The position numbers and the translations under genes were made by a program. Under the pieces are notes generated by a model. It worked only from the letters and a program-made list of their open reading frames with translations. It did no database searches and had not been told where the DNA came from. Positions 17,271 to 24,090 of a stretch of 64,000 nt of DNA are shown here, piece by piece. Position 1 is the stretch's first letter, and every line of letters starts with the position of its first letter. The stretch is from Hymenobacter actinosclerus (lineage in GTDB: Bacteria; Bacteroidota; Bacteroidia; Cytophagales; Hymenobacteraceae), in NCBI RefSeq assembly GCF_900111515.1, contig NZ_FOHS01000001.1, positions 193,419-257,418 of the forward strand, given 5' to 3'.

Positions 17271-17403
17271 TGTCATCCTGAGCATTCCGCGTATCAAGCG
17301 GCGACGAAGGACCTTATAACCCTAAAACGACCTTAGCTACGATTCGTTTTAGGGTTATAAGGTCCTTCGTCGCCGCTTGATACGCGGAATGCTCAGGATG
17401 ACA
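17271..17403. repeat. perfect 60-bp inverted repeat
   Basis: Left arm 17271-17330 and right arm 17344-17403 are exact reverse complements over all 60 bases, with a 13-nt spacer (CCTTAGCTACGAT). It starts 15 bp after the upstream stop and ends 43 bp before the MotA-like ATG. The ends read TGTCATCCTGAGC, close to the TGTCATGCTGAGC ends of the repeat at 35650-35761, so the two may belong to one dispersed family. As RNA it would be a very stable hairpin within a presumed operon. Confidence 0.95.
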
Positions 17404-17446
17404 GGTTTTTCCTGGCTACTCACGAATAGCTGTAGCTTCGTAATCT

Positions 17447-18907
17447 ATGCTTGAAATTGCCCTTGAAGTCCTGGTGGTGCTGGTGGTGGTGGGCCTGCAG
17501 ATTCGCACGTTCCTGCAAACCCGCGCCAAAACCCGCCAGCTCAGCCAGCTGTACCCGCCCCGCGAAACCCTGCGGGTGGAGCAGCGCCTCGTGCTGCCCG
17601 ACGGCCGCGACCTGCCCGAATACGCCGCTGATGCCCCCGCCGACGCCTATCCGGCTACCCTGCTCAAGGCCGATAGCCCCTCGACTGAGTTCCAGGAAAT
17701 CCTGCTCGACACCAACGACTACCTGCGCCACAACAAGGGCGCGGCGGCCGATTTCGGGATTCTCAAGGATATATCGGAGCGCCGCAGCCAGGTGCTCGAC
17801 AACGAGGTACAGGCCAACGTTTCGACGCCCCTGTACTTAGGCCTGCTGGGCACGTTTCTGGGCGTGATTCTGGGCCTCGTGGGCATTGCCCGCAACGGAG
17901 TTTCCGACGAAAATGCGCTGACGCCCTTCCTGACCGGCGTGCTGATTGCCATGACGGGCTCGTTTGTGGGGCTGCTGCTCACGCTGCTCGGCAACGGGTT
18001 GCTGCGCGAGGCCCGCCGCCAGCTCGACGGCCGCCAGAACCAGTATTACACCGTGCTCCAGGTGCGGCTGCTGCCCATTCTGCACTCCGATATGGCCGGC
18101 AGCCTCAACAACCTCAAATCGGTGCTCGATGCCTTCAACCAGCAGTTCGTGGGCCAGGTGGACTTGTTCAACCCGCTCATGGACAAGGTGACGGCCAACA
18201 TCAAGGTGCAGAGCGACTTTCTGCAGCGCCTCGACACGATTGGCTACGACAAGATGGCCGCCGCCAACATTGCCGTGTTCGACAAGGTGCGCGAGTCGGC
18301 CGAGCTGTTCGCGGCTTTCACCGGCTACCAGCAGCAGCTCAACCAGATGCTGGAAAACGGCTACCAGTCGGCCCAGAGCGTGAACGGGATTCTCGACCGG
18401 CTGCGGGGCTTCGAGAAGGGCATCAACGACCTGGGCCAGTACGTGGGCAGCGGCAACAACTCGGTGCAGCTGATGCTGGATTTCTTCCAGAAGCACCAGA
18501 CCGAGCTGCGCAACCTGCGCGACCGGGCCGAGCAGCACATCGACCAGGCCGGCATCAGCCTGGCCGACATCCTCACCCAGCGCCAGAACCAGAATGAGCG
18601 CCAGGCCCAGCTGGCCTACGAAAAGTGGCAGCAGTACTACGAGCAGCTTAACGCCGACAACATCTTCGAGAAGCTCCTCAAGCAGCTGGAGCCCCTGCAA
18701 AGCCTCAATGCCCAGCAAACCGACCTCAGCCGCGACGTAACCGCCACCCAGCGCGAGCTACTCCGCAAAGTGGAGCTGGACTCCCAGATTCAGGCCAAGC
18801 TACTAGCGGAAATTTCCAACCTGAACACGGTGCTGGTGAAAGCCACATCCAAGAACCGTTTCCAGCGGTTTATGGACAGCCTGTTTGGGGGCGTAAAGCC
18901 GGTGTAA
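17447..18907 (+). CDS. MotA/TolQ/ExbB-type channel subunit with long helical tail (ZorA-like)
   Basis: A 486-residue inner-membrane protein. One helix at the N-terminus (about 3-20), a cytoplasmic loop to about 125, then the paired helices typical of proton-channel subunits: STPLYLGLLGTFLGVILGL (126-144) and LTPFLTGVLIAMTGSFVGLL (158-177). The LGLLGTxxGxxxGL motif is diagnostic for MotA/ExbB/TolQ. After 185 comes about 300 residues of predicted helix/coiled coil (FNPLMDKVTANIKVQ, LADILTQRQNQNERQ, QREL). Such a cytoplasmic tail resembles ZorA of Zorya more than MotA or ExbB. Its partner is the MotB-like protein at 19363. No Zorya effector (ZorC/D/E) is present in the window. The perfect inverted repeat lies just upstream. 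Confidence 0.87.
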   Translation: MLEIALEVLVVLVVVGLQIRTFLQTRAKTRQLSQLYPPRETLRVEQRLVLPDGRDLPEYAADAPADAYPATLLKADSPSTEFQEILLDTNDYLRHNKGAAADFGILKDISERRSQVLDNEVQANVSTPLYLGLLGTFLGVILGLVGIARNGVSDENALTPFLTGVLIAMTGSFVGLLLTLLGNGLLREARRQLDGRQNQYYTVLQVRLLPILHSDMAGSLNNLKSVLDAFNQQFVGQVDLFNPLMDKVTANIKVQSDFLQRLDTIGYDKMAAANIAVFDKVRESAELFAAFTGYQQQLNQMLENGYQSAQSVNGILDRLRGFEKGINDLGQYVGSGNNSVQLMLDFFQKHQTELRNLRDRAEQHIDQAGISLADILTQRQNQNERQAQLAYEKWQQYYEQLNADNIFEKLLKQLEPLQSLNAQQTDLSRDVTATQRELLRKVELDSQIQAKLLAEISNLNTVLVKATSKNRFQRFMDSLFGGVKPV

Positions 18908-18933
18908 TAGTAACCATATGGATACGTGCAATT

Positions 18934-19290
18934 ATGGAGGGTATTCATAGCGTAATTGTTAATAATGAAAGATGGCAAGACGTTGCAAACCGCTTATCGA
19001 AGTTTCCATCTCACTTCTATCCTAATAAAACAGCTGAGTTGTTGAAACTGTGTCGTTCATCCAGAATCATTCGATACTTATTGCCCTGCATTAGTTTGGG
19101 CCGTTTACAATTGGAGCGATATAATGGCTATGAACGTGGGGTTGCTGATAACTTTTTGTGCCTTTATTTCCATGATGATAAATACGTTGCCTCAACCTAT
19201 GATAATGAGCGTAGATGGTTTTTTGAAATTCCAGAGTTAGCAATTGAGTTTGTTGAGAGAAACGTGAAGCGAGAAGCTGTATTCTTCTAA
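18934..19290 (+). CDS. AT-rich small hypothetical protein inserted between stator genes
   Basis: A 118-residue protein with no signal peptide, no clear transmembrane helix and no family I recognise. It is rich in aromatic and charged residues (YNGYERGVADNFLCLYFHDD, NERRWFFEIPELAIEFVERN). The gene and both its flanks (about 18908-19362) are visibly AT-rich against a GC-rich cluster, with codons such as AAT, TTA and ATA that neighbours avoid. This points to recent acquisition between the MotA-like and MotB-like genes. Small acidic/aromatic proteins like this are sometimes immunity proteins, but nothing here proves it. Start at 18934 is the first ATG; the coding status is fairly likely, not certain. 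Confidence 0.6.
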   Translation: MEGIHSVIVNNERWQDVANRLSKFPSHFYPNKTAELLKLCRSSRIIRYLLPCISLGRLQLERYNGYERGVADNFLCLYFHDDKYVASTYDNERRWFFEIPELAIEFVERNVKREAVFF

Positions 19291-19362
19291 TATAATGAGA
19301 GTTATAAAATGCTGATGCGTTGATTATTGGATAAAAAATAAGGCAAAGCATCAATTGAATAT

Positions 19363-20040
19363 ATGAACAACCCCTCCTCCAACAACCGCCAAAACAACGA
19401 CTTCTTCTGGCCCAGCTACGTGGACCTGATGACGTCGCTGTTCGTGGTGATGCTGGTGCTGTTCGTGTACAGCTTCAAGCTGTTTAAGGACCGCGAGGGG
19501 GAGTTGAAGCAGGCCAACGGCGAGCTGAAGGCCAAGGCCGAGGAGCTGGAGCAGATAACCAAAATCCGCCGCTCGCTGGAGCGGCTGGAAGGCAAATACT
19601 TCAAGTACGACCCCGCCAACGAGCGGCACGAGCTGCTGGTGCCGGTGCAGTTCAAAGCCGGCCGCGACGAAATCCAGGACGCTTACAAGCCCGCCCTGCT
19701 GCAGGCGGGCCGCACGTTGCGCACGGTGCTCAAAAGCATTAAAACCGACCAGCCCGTGCGCTACCTCGTGATTGTGGAGGGCATGGCCGCCCGCTACCCG
19801 GCCGGCGACCCGCGCAACCAGCGCGAGGAGCAAACCACCTACCAGCTCAGCTACCGCCGGGCGCTTAATCTGCTCAACTTCTGGAAGCAGAACGGCCTCG
19901 ATTTTGGCCAGGACCGCAACATCGAGCTGATCATCGGGGGCAGTGGCTTCTTTGGCACCGGCCGCTACCAGGGCCGCCGCGAAGGCGACAACAAGCGCTT
20001 CCTGATTCAGGTGATTCCGAAAGTGGGGCGCATGCAGTAG
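19363..20040 (+). CDS. MotB/ZorB-like stator protein with OmpA-type peptidoglycan-binding domain
   Basis: A 225-residue inner-membrane protein. The N-terminal leader is followed by one helix (14-38) containing FFWPSYVDLMTSLFVVMLVL: Asp21 sits where MotB and ZorB carry the essential ion-binding Asp. A coiled coil (about 42-78) leads to an OmpA-like periplasmic domain (about 90-225) with VQFKAGRDEIQ, LVIVEGMAARYPAGD and LSYRRALNLLNFW, the last being the RAxxLxxxL peptidoglycan-contact helix. With the MotA-like gene it should form an ion-driven, wall-anchored stator. The loop near 143-158 departs from the strict OmpA consensus (GHTD replaced by GMAA). Last gene of the cluster; a REP lies 70 bp downstream. 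Confidence 0.9.
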   Translation: MNNPSSNNRQNNDFFWPSYVDLMTSLFVVMLVLFVYSFKLFKDREGELKQANGELKAKAEELEQITKIRRSLERLEGKYFKYDPANERHELLVPVQFKAGRDEIQDAYKPALLQAGRTLRTVLKSIKTDQPVRYLVIVEGMAARYPAGDPRNQREEQTTYQLSYRRALNLLNFWKQNGLDFGQDRNIELIIGGSGFFGTGRYQGRREGDNKRFLIQVIPKVGRMQ

Positions 20041-20109
20041 GGGGTGCGAGGAGGCTACAGACCAGCTAGCTTTCTAGCTCTAAACCGCAGCTTCGGCTGT
20101 TCACGCTGA

Positions 20110-20133
20110 CTAGCCCAGGGCTTCAGCCCTGGG
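20110..20133. repeat. solitary REP, family CCCAGGG
   Basis: CTAG followed by CCCAGGGCTTCAGCCCTGGG. It overlaps the last codons and the stop of the PepSY gene on the minus strand (stop at 20123-20125), so the REP contributes the end of that protein. Confidence 0.85.
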
Positions 20134-21268
20134 CGCTGAGAGCCGGCTGTGGGCGCGGTTTCTTCTTCTTGTTGCGGCGGCCCCACCACACGATGGTGCC
20201 CGTAACGGGCAGGCTGGCCGAAATCAGGCTGGCCAGGAAGGCTACTATTTTGCCGCCCAGGCCCAGTAGCTGGCCGGTGTGTAGGTCGTAGTTCATGTCG
20301 GAAAACCTGGTGCCGTTGCTCTTTTGGCTGTGGGGCGTGGTGCGCAGCAGCTGGCCCGAGGTCGGGTGGAAGAAGAACTCGCTGCGGTAGTAGTAGTGCA
20401 GGGCCCGCTCGTAGGCCCAGCATTGCAGGGCCGCTTTGCCGGTGCCCGCCGGCGAGATAATTAGCATGTGGGTGCCGGGCAACTGGCGGCGGATGGTGCG
20501 GTAAGCTACGTCCGGCAGAGGCTGCGCGGCAGTGGGCACGGTTTGCAGCGTATCGATTCTGGGCGTGAGCTGCTCCGGCGCGGGCGGCCACTTGCCGTCG
20601 ATGGCGAATACCGTGACGTTGAGCATCCAGGGATACATCATGAATAAACCCGACAGGGCCAGCACCAGCGCAATGCTGGCCACGTAGAAGCCCAGCACGT
20701 TGTGCAAATCGTAGTTCACGCGCCGCCAGCGGGCGCCCCACTTCACGGTGAAACGCTGCTTACGCTCCTGTTTCCGCTTGGGCCACCACAGCACAATGCC
20801 CGTGCCCAGCATCACCACAAAAATGCTGATGCCAATGCCCACCACCCATTTGGCCACCGCCTCGGGCAGCAGCAGGTGCATGTGGATTTCCTGCACGATG
20901 GTGAAGAAGTGAGTGCGCAAATCCTGCTCGTGCAGCACCCGCCCGGTATAGGGGTTCAGGTATACCTGAATGGGCGCCCCCGACTTATCAGTAAAAAACA
21001 CGGTGGCCGAACGCTCGGGCCCGAAGTAGGTAAACCACGTATCCCGGGCGGCAATGCCGGGGTGCGTGGCCAGCGCCGCCGCCTGCAAACGCGAGGGCAG
21101 CAGGGGCGCCGTGGCCTGCACCTCCACTTTGCGCCAGGGTTCCGTCAGGTCCCGGATTTCGTCCTGAAACACGAATATGGCCCCCGTGATGCTCACAATG
21201 AACACAATCAGTCCCGAGGACAGCCCCAGCCACAGGTGCAGCTTACCGCTGATTTTCTTGAACGTCAT
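20123..21268 (-). CDS. PepSY-associated transmembrane protein (iron-uptake reductase-like)
   Basis: A 381-residue inner-membrane protein. Four hydrophobic segments: near 10-33 (LHLWLGLSSGLIVFIVSIT), about 160-182 (VVGIGISIFVVMLGTGIVLW), about 208-230 (LHNVLGFYVASIALVLALSG) and about 345-365. His residues at the helix ends (KLHLWLGL, YDLHNVLGFY, MHLLLPEAV, YDLHTGQLLG) are typical of the PepSY_TM family, whose members are found next to siderophore receptors and are thought to act in ferric-siderophore reduction. Start at 21268 overlaps the stop of the upstream Cys-rich ORF by 4 bp. The final residues (ALSAQG) and stop are encoded by a REP element, so the natural C-terminus may have been replaced. 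Confidence 0.9.
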   Translation of the reverse strand: MTFKKISGKLHLWLGLSSGLIVFIVSITGAIFVFQDEIRDLTEPWRKVEVQATAPLLPSRLQAAALATHPGIAARDTWFTYFGPERSATVFFTDKSGAPIQVYLNPYTGRVLHEQDLRTHFFTIVQEIHMHLLLPEAVAKWVVGIGISIFVVMLGTGIVLWWPKRKQERKQRFTVKWGARWRRVNYDLHNVLGFYVASIALVLALSGLFMMYPWMLNVTVFAIDGKWPPAPEQLTPRIDTLQTVPTAAQPLPDVAYRTIRRQLPGTHMLIISPAGTGKAALQCWAYERALHYYYRSEFFFHPTSGQLLRTTPHSQKSNGTRFSDMNYDLHTGQLLGLGGKIVAFLASLISASLPVTGTIVWWGRRNKKKKPRPQPALSAQG

Positions 21269-21468
21269 GGGGTAGTCGGGTTGATTGGTGGCCGGTTGGG
21301 CGGCGGTAGTAGGGGAGGAGCAGCTGCCGGCTGAGCATCCAGCCAGCGTAGCAGATGGCGCAGCCGGCACAGCTGGTGGTCGGGGGTGAGGTGGCAGAGC
21401 CGGCAGCCCGCGCAGCTCCAGGCCGGCATGGCGGCGTGCGGTTCGGGCGGCTGGCGCGGGCTGCTCAT
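21265..21468 (-). CDS. small Cys-rich protein in siderophore-uptake operon
   Basis: A 67-residue protein, no signal peptide. It has a Cys cluster, PAWSCAGCRLCHL (CxxCxxC), followed by DHQLCRLRHLLRWLD and a Pro-rich tail. Its ATG lies 4 bp after the TonB receptor stop and its TGA overlaps the PepSY ATG (ATGA, 21265-21268), so the three genes are tightly coupled. The coupling on both sides is the main argument that it is real. The Cys/His content suggests metal or Fe-S binding, compatible with an iron operon, but this is inference; I know no named family. Confidence 0.62.
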   Translation of the reverse strand: MSSPRQPPEPHAAMPAWSCAGCRLCHLTPDHQLCRLRHLLRWLDAQPAAAPPLLPPPNRPPINPTTP

Positions 21469-21472
21469 CGGG

Positions 21473-23887
21473 CTAAAACTTGTAGGCGATGCTGCCGATA
21501 ATGCTGCGCAGCTTCTGCGGGTTCATGGTGGTGTAGCCGGTCCAGTACTGCTTGTCGGTGAGGTTGTCGACCTTGGCCGAGAGGCGGTAGCGGGGCTGGT
21601 CGTAGAACAGGCTGGCGTTGAGAATGGTGTAGCTGGGCAGCGTAAATACGTTGGTGCTGGTGTTCTGCACCCGGTTCTCGTTGGCGTAGTTGCCCCCGAA
21701 ACCGGCCCCCAGGCCCTGCAACGGGCCGGTCGGCTGGCGGTAGCTCAGCCAGGCGTTGGCCACAATGGGCGAGGAGGCCGTGTTGGGCCGGCGGCCGTCC
21801 ACGGTTTCATCCTGAGTTTCAAACTTCGAGTCGTTGTAGGCAAAGCCGCCCACCACGTTCAGGCCCGGCAGCGGGTTGGCCACCACGCTTACCTCTATGC
21901 CCTTGCTGCGCTGGTTGGCATCCTGGGCGCTGATGGCCTGAAAATCGGCATTGTAGCTGACCACGCGCAGGCGGTCCTTCACGTAAATATCGTAGTAGCT
22001 CACTGTGGCGCTGAGGCGGCCGCCGGCGGCATCCAGCTTCACACCGCCCTCCCACTGGTTGGCGCGCTCGGGCCGGGCTACCAGGCTACTGCCGCCGCCG
22101 TTCAGGTACACACCCAGGTTCTGAAAGCTGTTCTGGTAGTTGGCAAACACGCTCACCCGGTCTTTCACTGGCTGGTACACGGCCCCGAACTTGGGCGAGA
22201 AGGCCGTTTGGGCGTACGCCGCTACCGGCGAGTACAGCAGCCCGCCCTTGTTGTCGAAGTGGTCGATGCGCAGCGCGGCCAGCACGCTCAGCCGGTCGGT
22301 CAGGTTCAGCACGTCCGATACGAAGGCGCTGTAGGTGTTGGTAATGGTCGTAATCAGGTACTGGCCGGGGGGCTGGGCCGCGTACTTGGCCGCCACGCTC
22401 GGGCCATTGAAGCCGCGGATGATGCTGCCGGGGGCACTAAGCGAAATCGTATCGATGTTGCCGCCCAGGAAAGTCACGTCGGAGGTCACGCGCAGGAAGT
22501 CGAGGCCCACCACCATGCGGTTGCGCAGGTTGCCTACCCGGAAGTCGCCGTTGAGCAGCTGCTGGGCCTCGAACACGGTGCGCTGGCTGTTGTCGGTCGA
22601 TTGGTCGGCGCGCACCAGCCGGTTGTTGGGCAGCAGGTAGAAGTAGGGGTTGAAGCCGTTGGAGTAGCTGTGGCTGCTGGTGAGGTAGGTGGTGGTGGTG
22701 AAGGCGGGCGAAATGCGGTACTGCACCTGCCCGAACAGGTTGGTGCTGCGCGTATCCTGGGTCAGGCCCGCGCCCTGGTACGACTGCCGGTAGTTGAGCG
22801 GCGCCTTATCGGCCCGGTCGAAGCCCAGCGCCGCCGAGGGCTCATAGAAGAAGATAACCTGCTTGCCCACGTTGGTGCCCTTGTAAATCTCGGCGTCCAC
22901 GTTCACCGTCAGCCGCTCGGAGGGCCGGAATTGCAGGCTCGGGGCCACGGCCAGGCTTTTGGTGAAGCCCGGCGAGTCGAGGTTCTGGAAGCTGTCTTCG
23001 TAGGTGTAGGCTGTGTTGAGGCGGAAGGCCAGCGTTTTGGGCTGCCCGGCCGGAGCCGAAGCATCCACCAGGTTCACGTCGGCCGATACGCGGTGGAAGC
23101 CGTAGGAGCCGGCCGCCACGTTCACTTCGCCCCCGAATTCATCGAGCGGCTTCTTGGTTACGCGGTTCAGCAGGCCGCCGTACGAGGTAAGCGAGCTGCC
23201 GAACAGCGTGGCCGAGGGACCCTTAATCACCTCCAGTTTTTCGAGGTTGATGGCGTCGATGTCGCTGGTGACGTTGCCGGCCACGCCGTTGCGCAGCTGG
23301 CTCGACACGATGAAACCCCGGCTGCCATAGAACGCGCCGCCGTCGCCGCCGCGGCCGGTGGCGTCCCACATTTTCTGCACGCCCGGAGCATTGCGCGTGG
23401 CGTCGTCCACCGAAAACACCAGCTGCTCCGCCAGTAGCTCTTTGCCCACCGTGGCGTACACCTGCGGGTTTTCGAGGTTGCTGAGCGGCATCTTACCCAC
23501 GTACTCGCTGGCCTTGCGGGCGAACTTATTGGTGCGGTTGCCGCTGATAACCACTTCCCGGAGCTGCTCGGCGTTTTCGGCCAGCACGAAGTCCACGGCC
23601 GTGGCCTGGCCGTCGCGCACGGTTACCGGCTGCTCGGTCGTTTTCAGGCCCACGGCCGACACCACCACCGTGTACTGCCCGTCGGCCACACGCTCAATGG
23701 CGTACTCGCCCCGGCCGTTGGTAATGGCTCCCTGGTTGTGGCCTTTCAGCCCCACCGTTACCGATTCGGCCGGGCGGCCATCGATGGTGGTAACGCGGCC
23801 CCGAATGGTGGCCGTTTGCTGAGCCTGCACGGTGAGGGCGCAAAACAGCGCGGCAGAAGTGAGGCCCAGCAGGCGAAGATGAAACAT
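21473..23887 (-). CDS. TonB-dependent siderophore receptor
   Basis: An 804-residue outer-membrane receptor: signal peptide (1-22, LTVQAQQ), a carboxypeptidase-regulatory-like domain (about 25-105, ATIRGRVTTIDGRPAESVTV), plug (about 130-250) with ELLAEQLVFSVDDATRNAPG, GSRGFIVSSQLRNGV and LEVIKGPSATLFGS, then a barrel ending SIIGSIAYKF. The plug motifs fit the FhuA/FpvA-like siderophore-receptor subfamily. It heads an operon with the Cys-rich small protein and the PepSY protein, supporting ferric-siderophore uptake. Divergent from the prolyl oligopeptidase with a 203-bp spacer; no Fur box was identified. Confidence 0.93.
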   Translation of the reverse strand: MFHLRLLGLTSAALFCALTVQAQQTATIRGRVTTIDGRPAESVTVGLKGHNQGAITNGRGEYAIERVADGQYTVVVSAVGLKTTEQPVTVRDGQATAVDFVLAENAEQLREVVISGNRTNKFARKASEYVGKMPLSNLENPQVYATVGKELLAEQLVFSVDDATRNAPGVQKMWDATGRGGDGGAFYGSRGFIVSSQLRNGVAGNVTSDIDAINLEKLEVIKGPSATLFGSSLTSYGGLLNRVTKKPLDEFGGEVNVAAGSYGFHRVSADVNLVDASAPAGQPKTLAFRLNTAYTYEDSFQNLDSPGFTKSLAVAPSLQFRPSERLTVNVDAEIYKGTNVGKQVIFFYEPSAALGFDRADKAPLNYRQSYQGAGLTQDTRSTNLFGQVQYRISPAFTTTTYLTSSHSYSNGFNPYFYLLPNNRLVRADQSTDNSQRTVFEAQQLLNGDFRVGNLRNRMVVGLDFLRVTSDVTFLGGNIDTISLSAPGSIIRGFNGPSVAAKYAAQPPGQYLITTITNTYSAFVSDVLNLTDRLSVLAALRIDHFDNKGGLLYSPVAAYAQTAFSPKFGAVYQPVKDRVSVFANYQNSFQNLGVYLNGGGSSLVARPERANQWEGGVKLDAAGGRLSATVSYYDIYVKDRLRVVSYNADFQAISAQDANQRSKGIEVSVVANPLPGLNVVGGFAYNDSKFETQDETVDGRRPNTASSPIVANAWLSYRQPTGPLQGLGAGFGGNYANENRVQNTSTNVFTLPSYTILNASLFYDQPRYRLSAKVDNLTDKQYWTGYTTMNPQKLRSIIGSIAYKF

Positions 23888-24090
23888 GTCGGTTGTTTAG
23901 AATGAATCTTAATTGCTGCAAAGAAAGGCGAGAAATGTTATTTAGAAAAATTATGAATAAAAATAAGTCTGCTACCTGTCCTGTTGAAAGGCGGGCAGGG
24001 CGGGGCGGTGGGGCACGGAATTCGGATCCCCGGGGGCATCTGCCAAACTTGTCGGCTATCTTCGGCTTTCACCCCTACTTGTTTCTTCCC
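23888..24090. other. divergent intergenic region with EcoRI-BamHI-SmaI-like string
   Basis: The left part (23888-23980) is AT-rich, as expected for promoters. The right part is GC-rich and carries GAATTCGGATCCCCGGG at 24018-24034, which is three common cloning sites overlapping in 17 bases. TATCTTCG at 24056-24063 is a weak -7 candidate for the peptidase gene. Confidence 0.6.

Noticed and set aside
7990-20040. Calling the cluster a Zorya anti-phage system
   Set aside because: Only the ZorA/ZorB-like pair is present; no ZorC, ZorD helicase/nuclease or ZorE is seen. Similarity is limited to the motor.
21386-23437. 683-codon plus-strand frame opposite the siderophore receptor
   Set aside because: Val/Gly/Ala-rich shadow with no domain; the receptor on the other strand is unambiguous.
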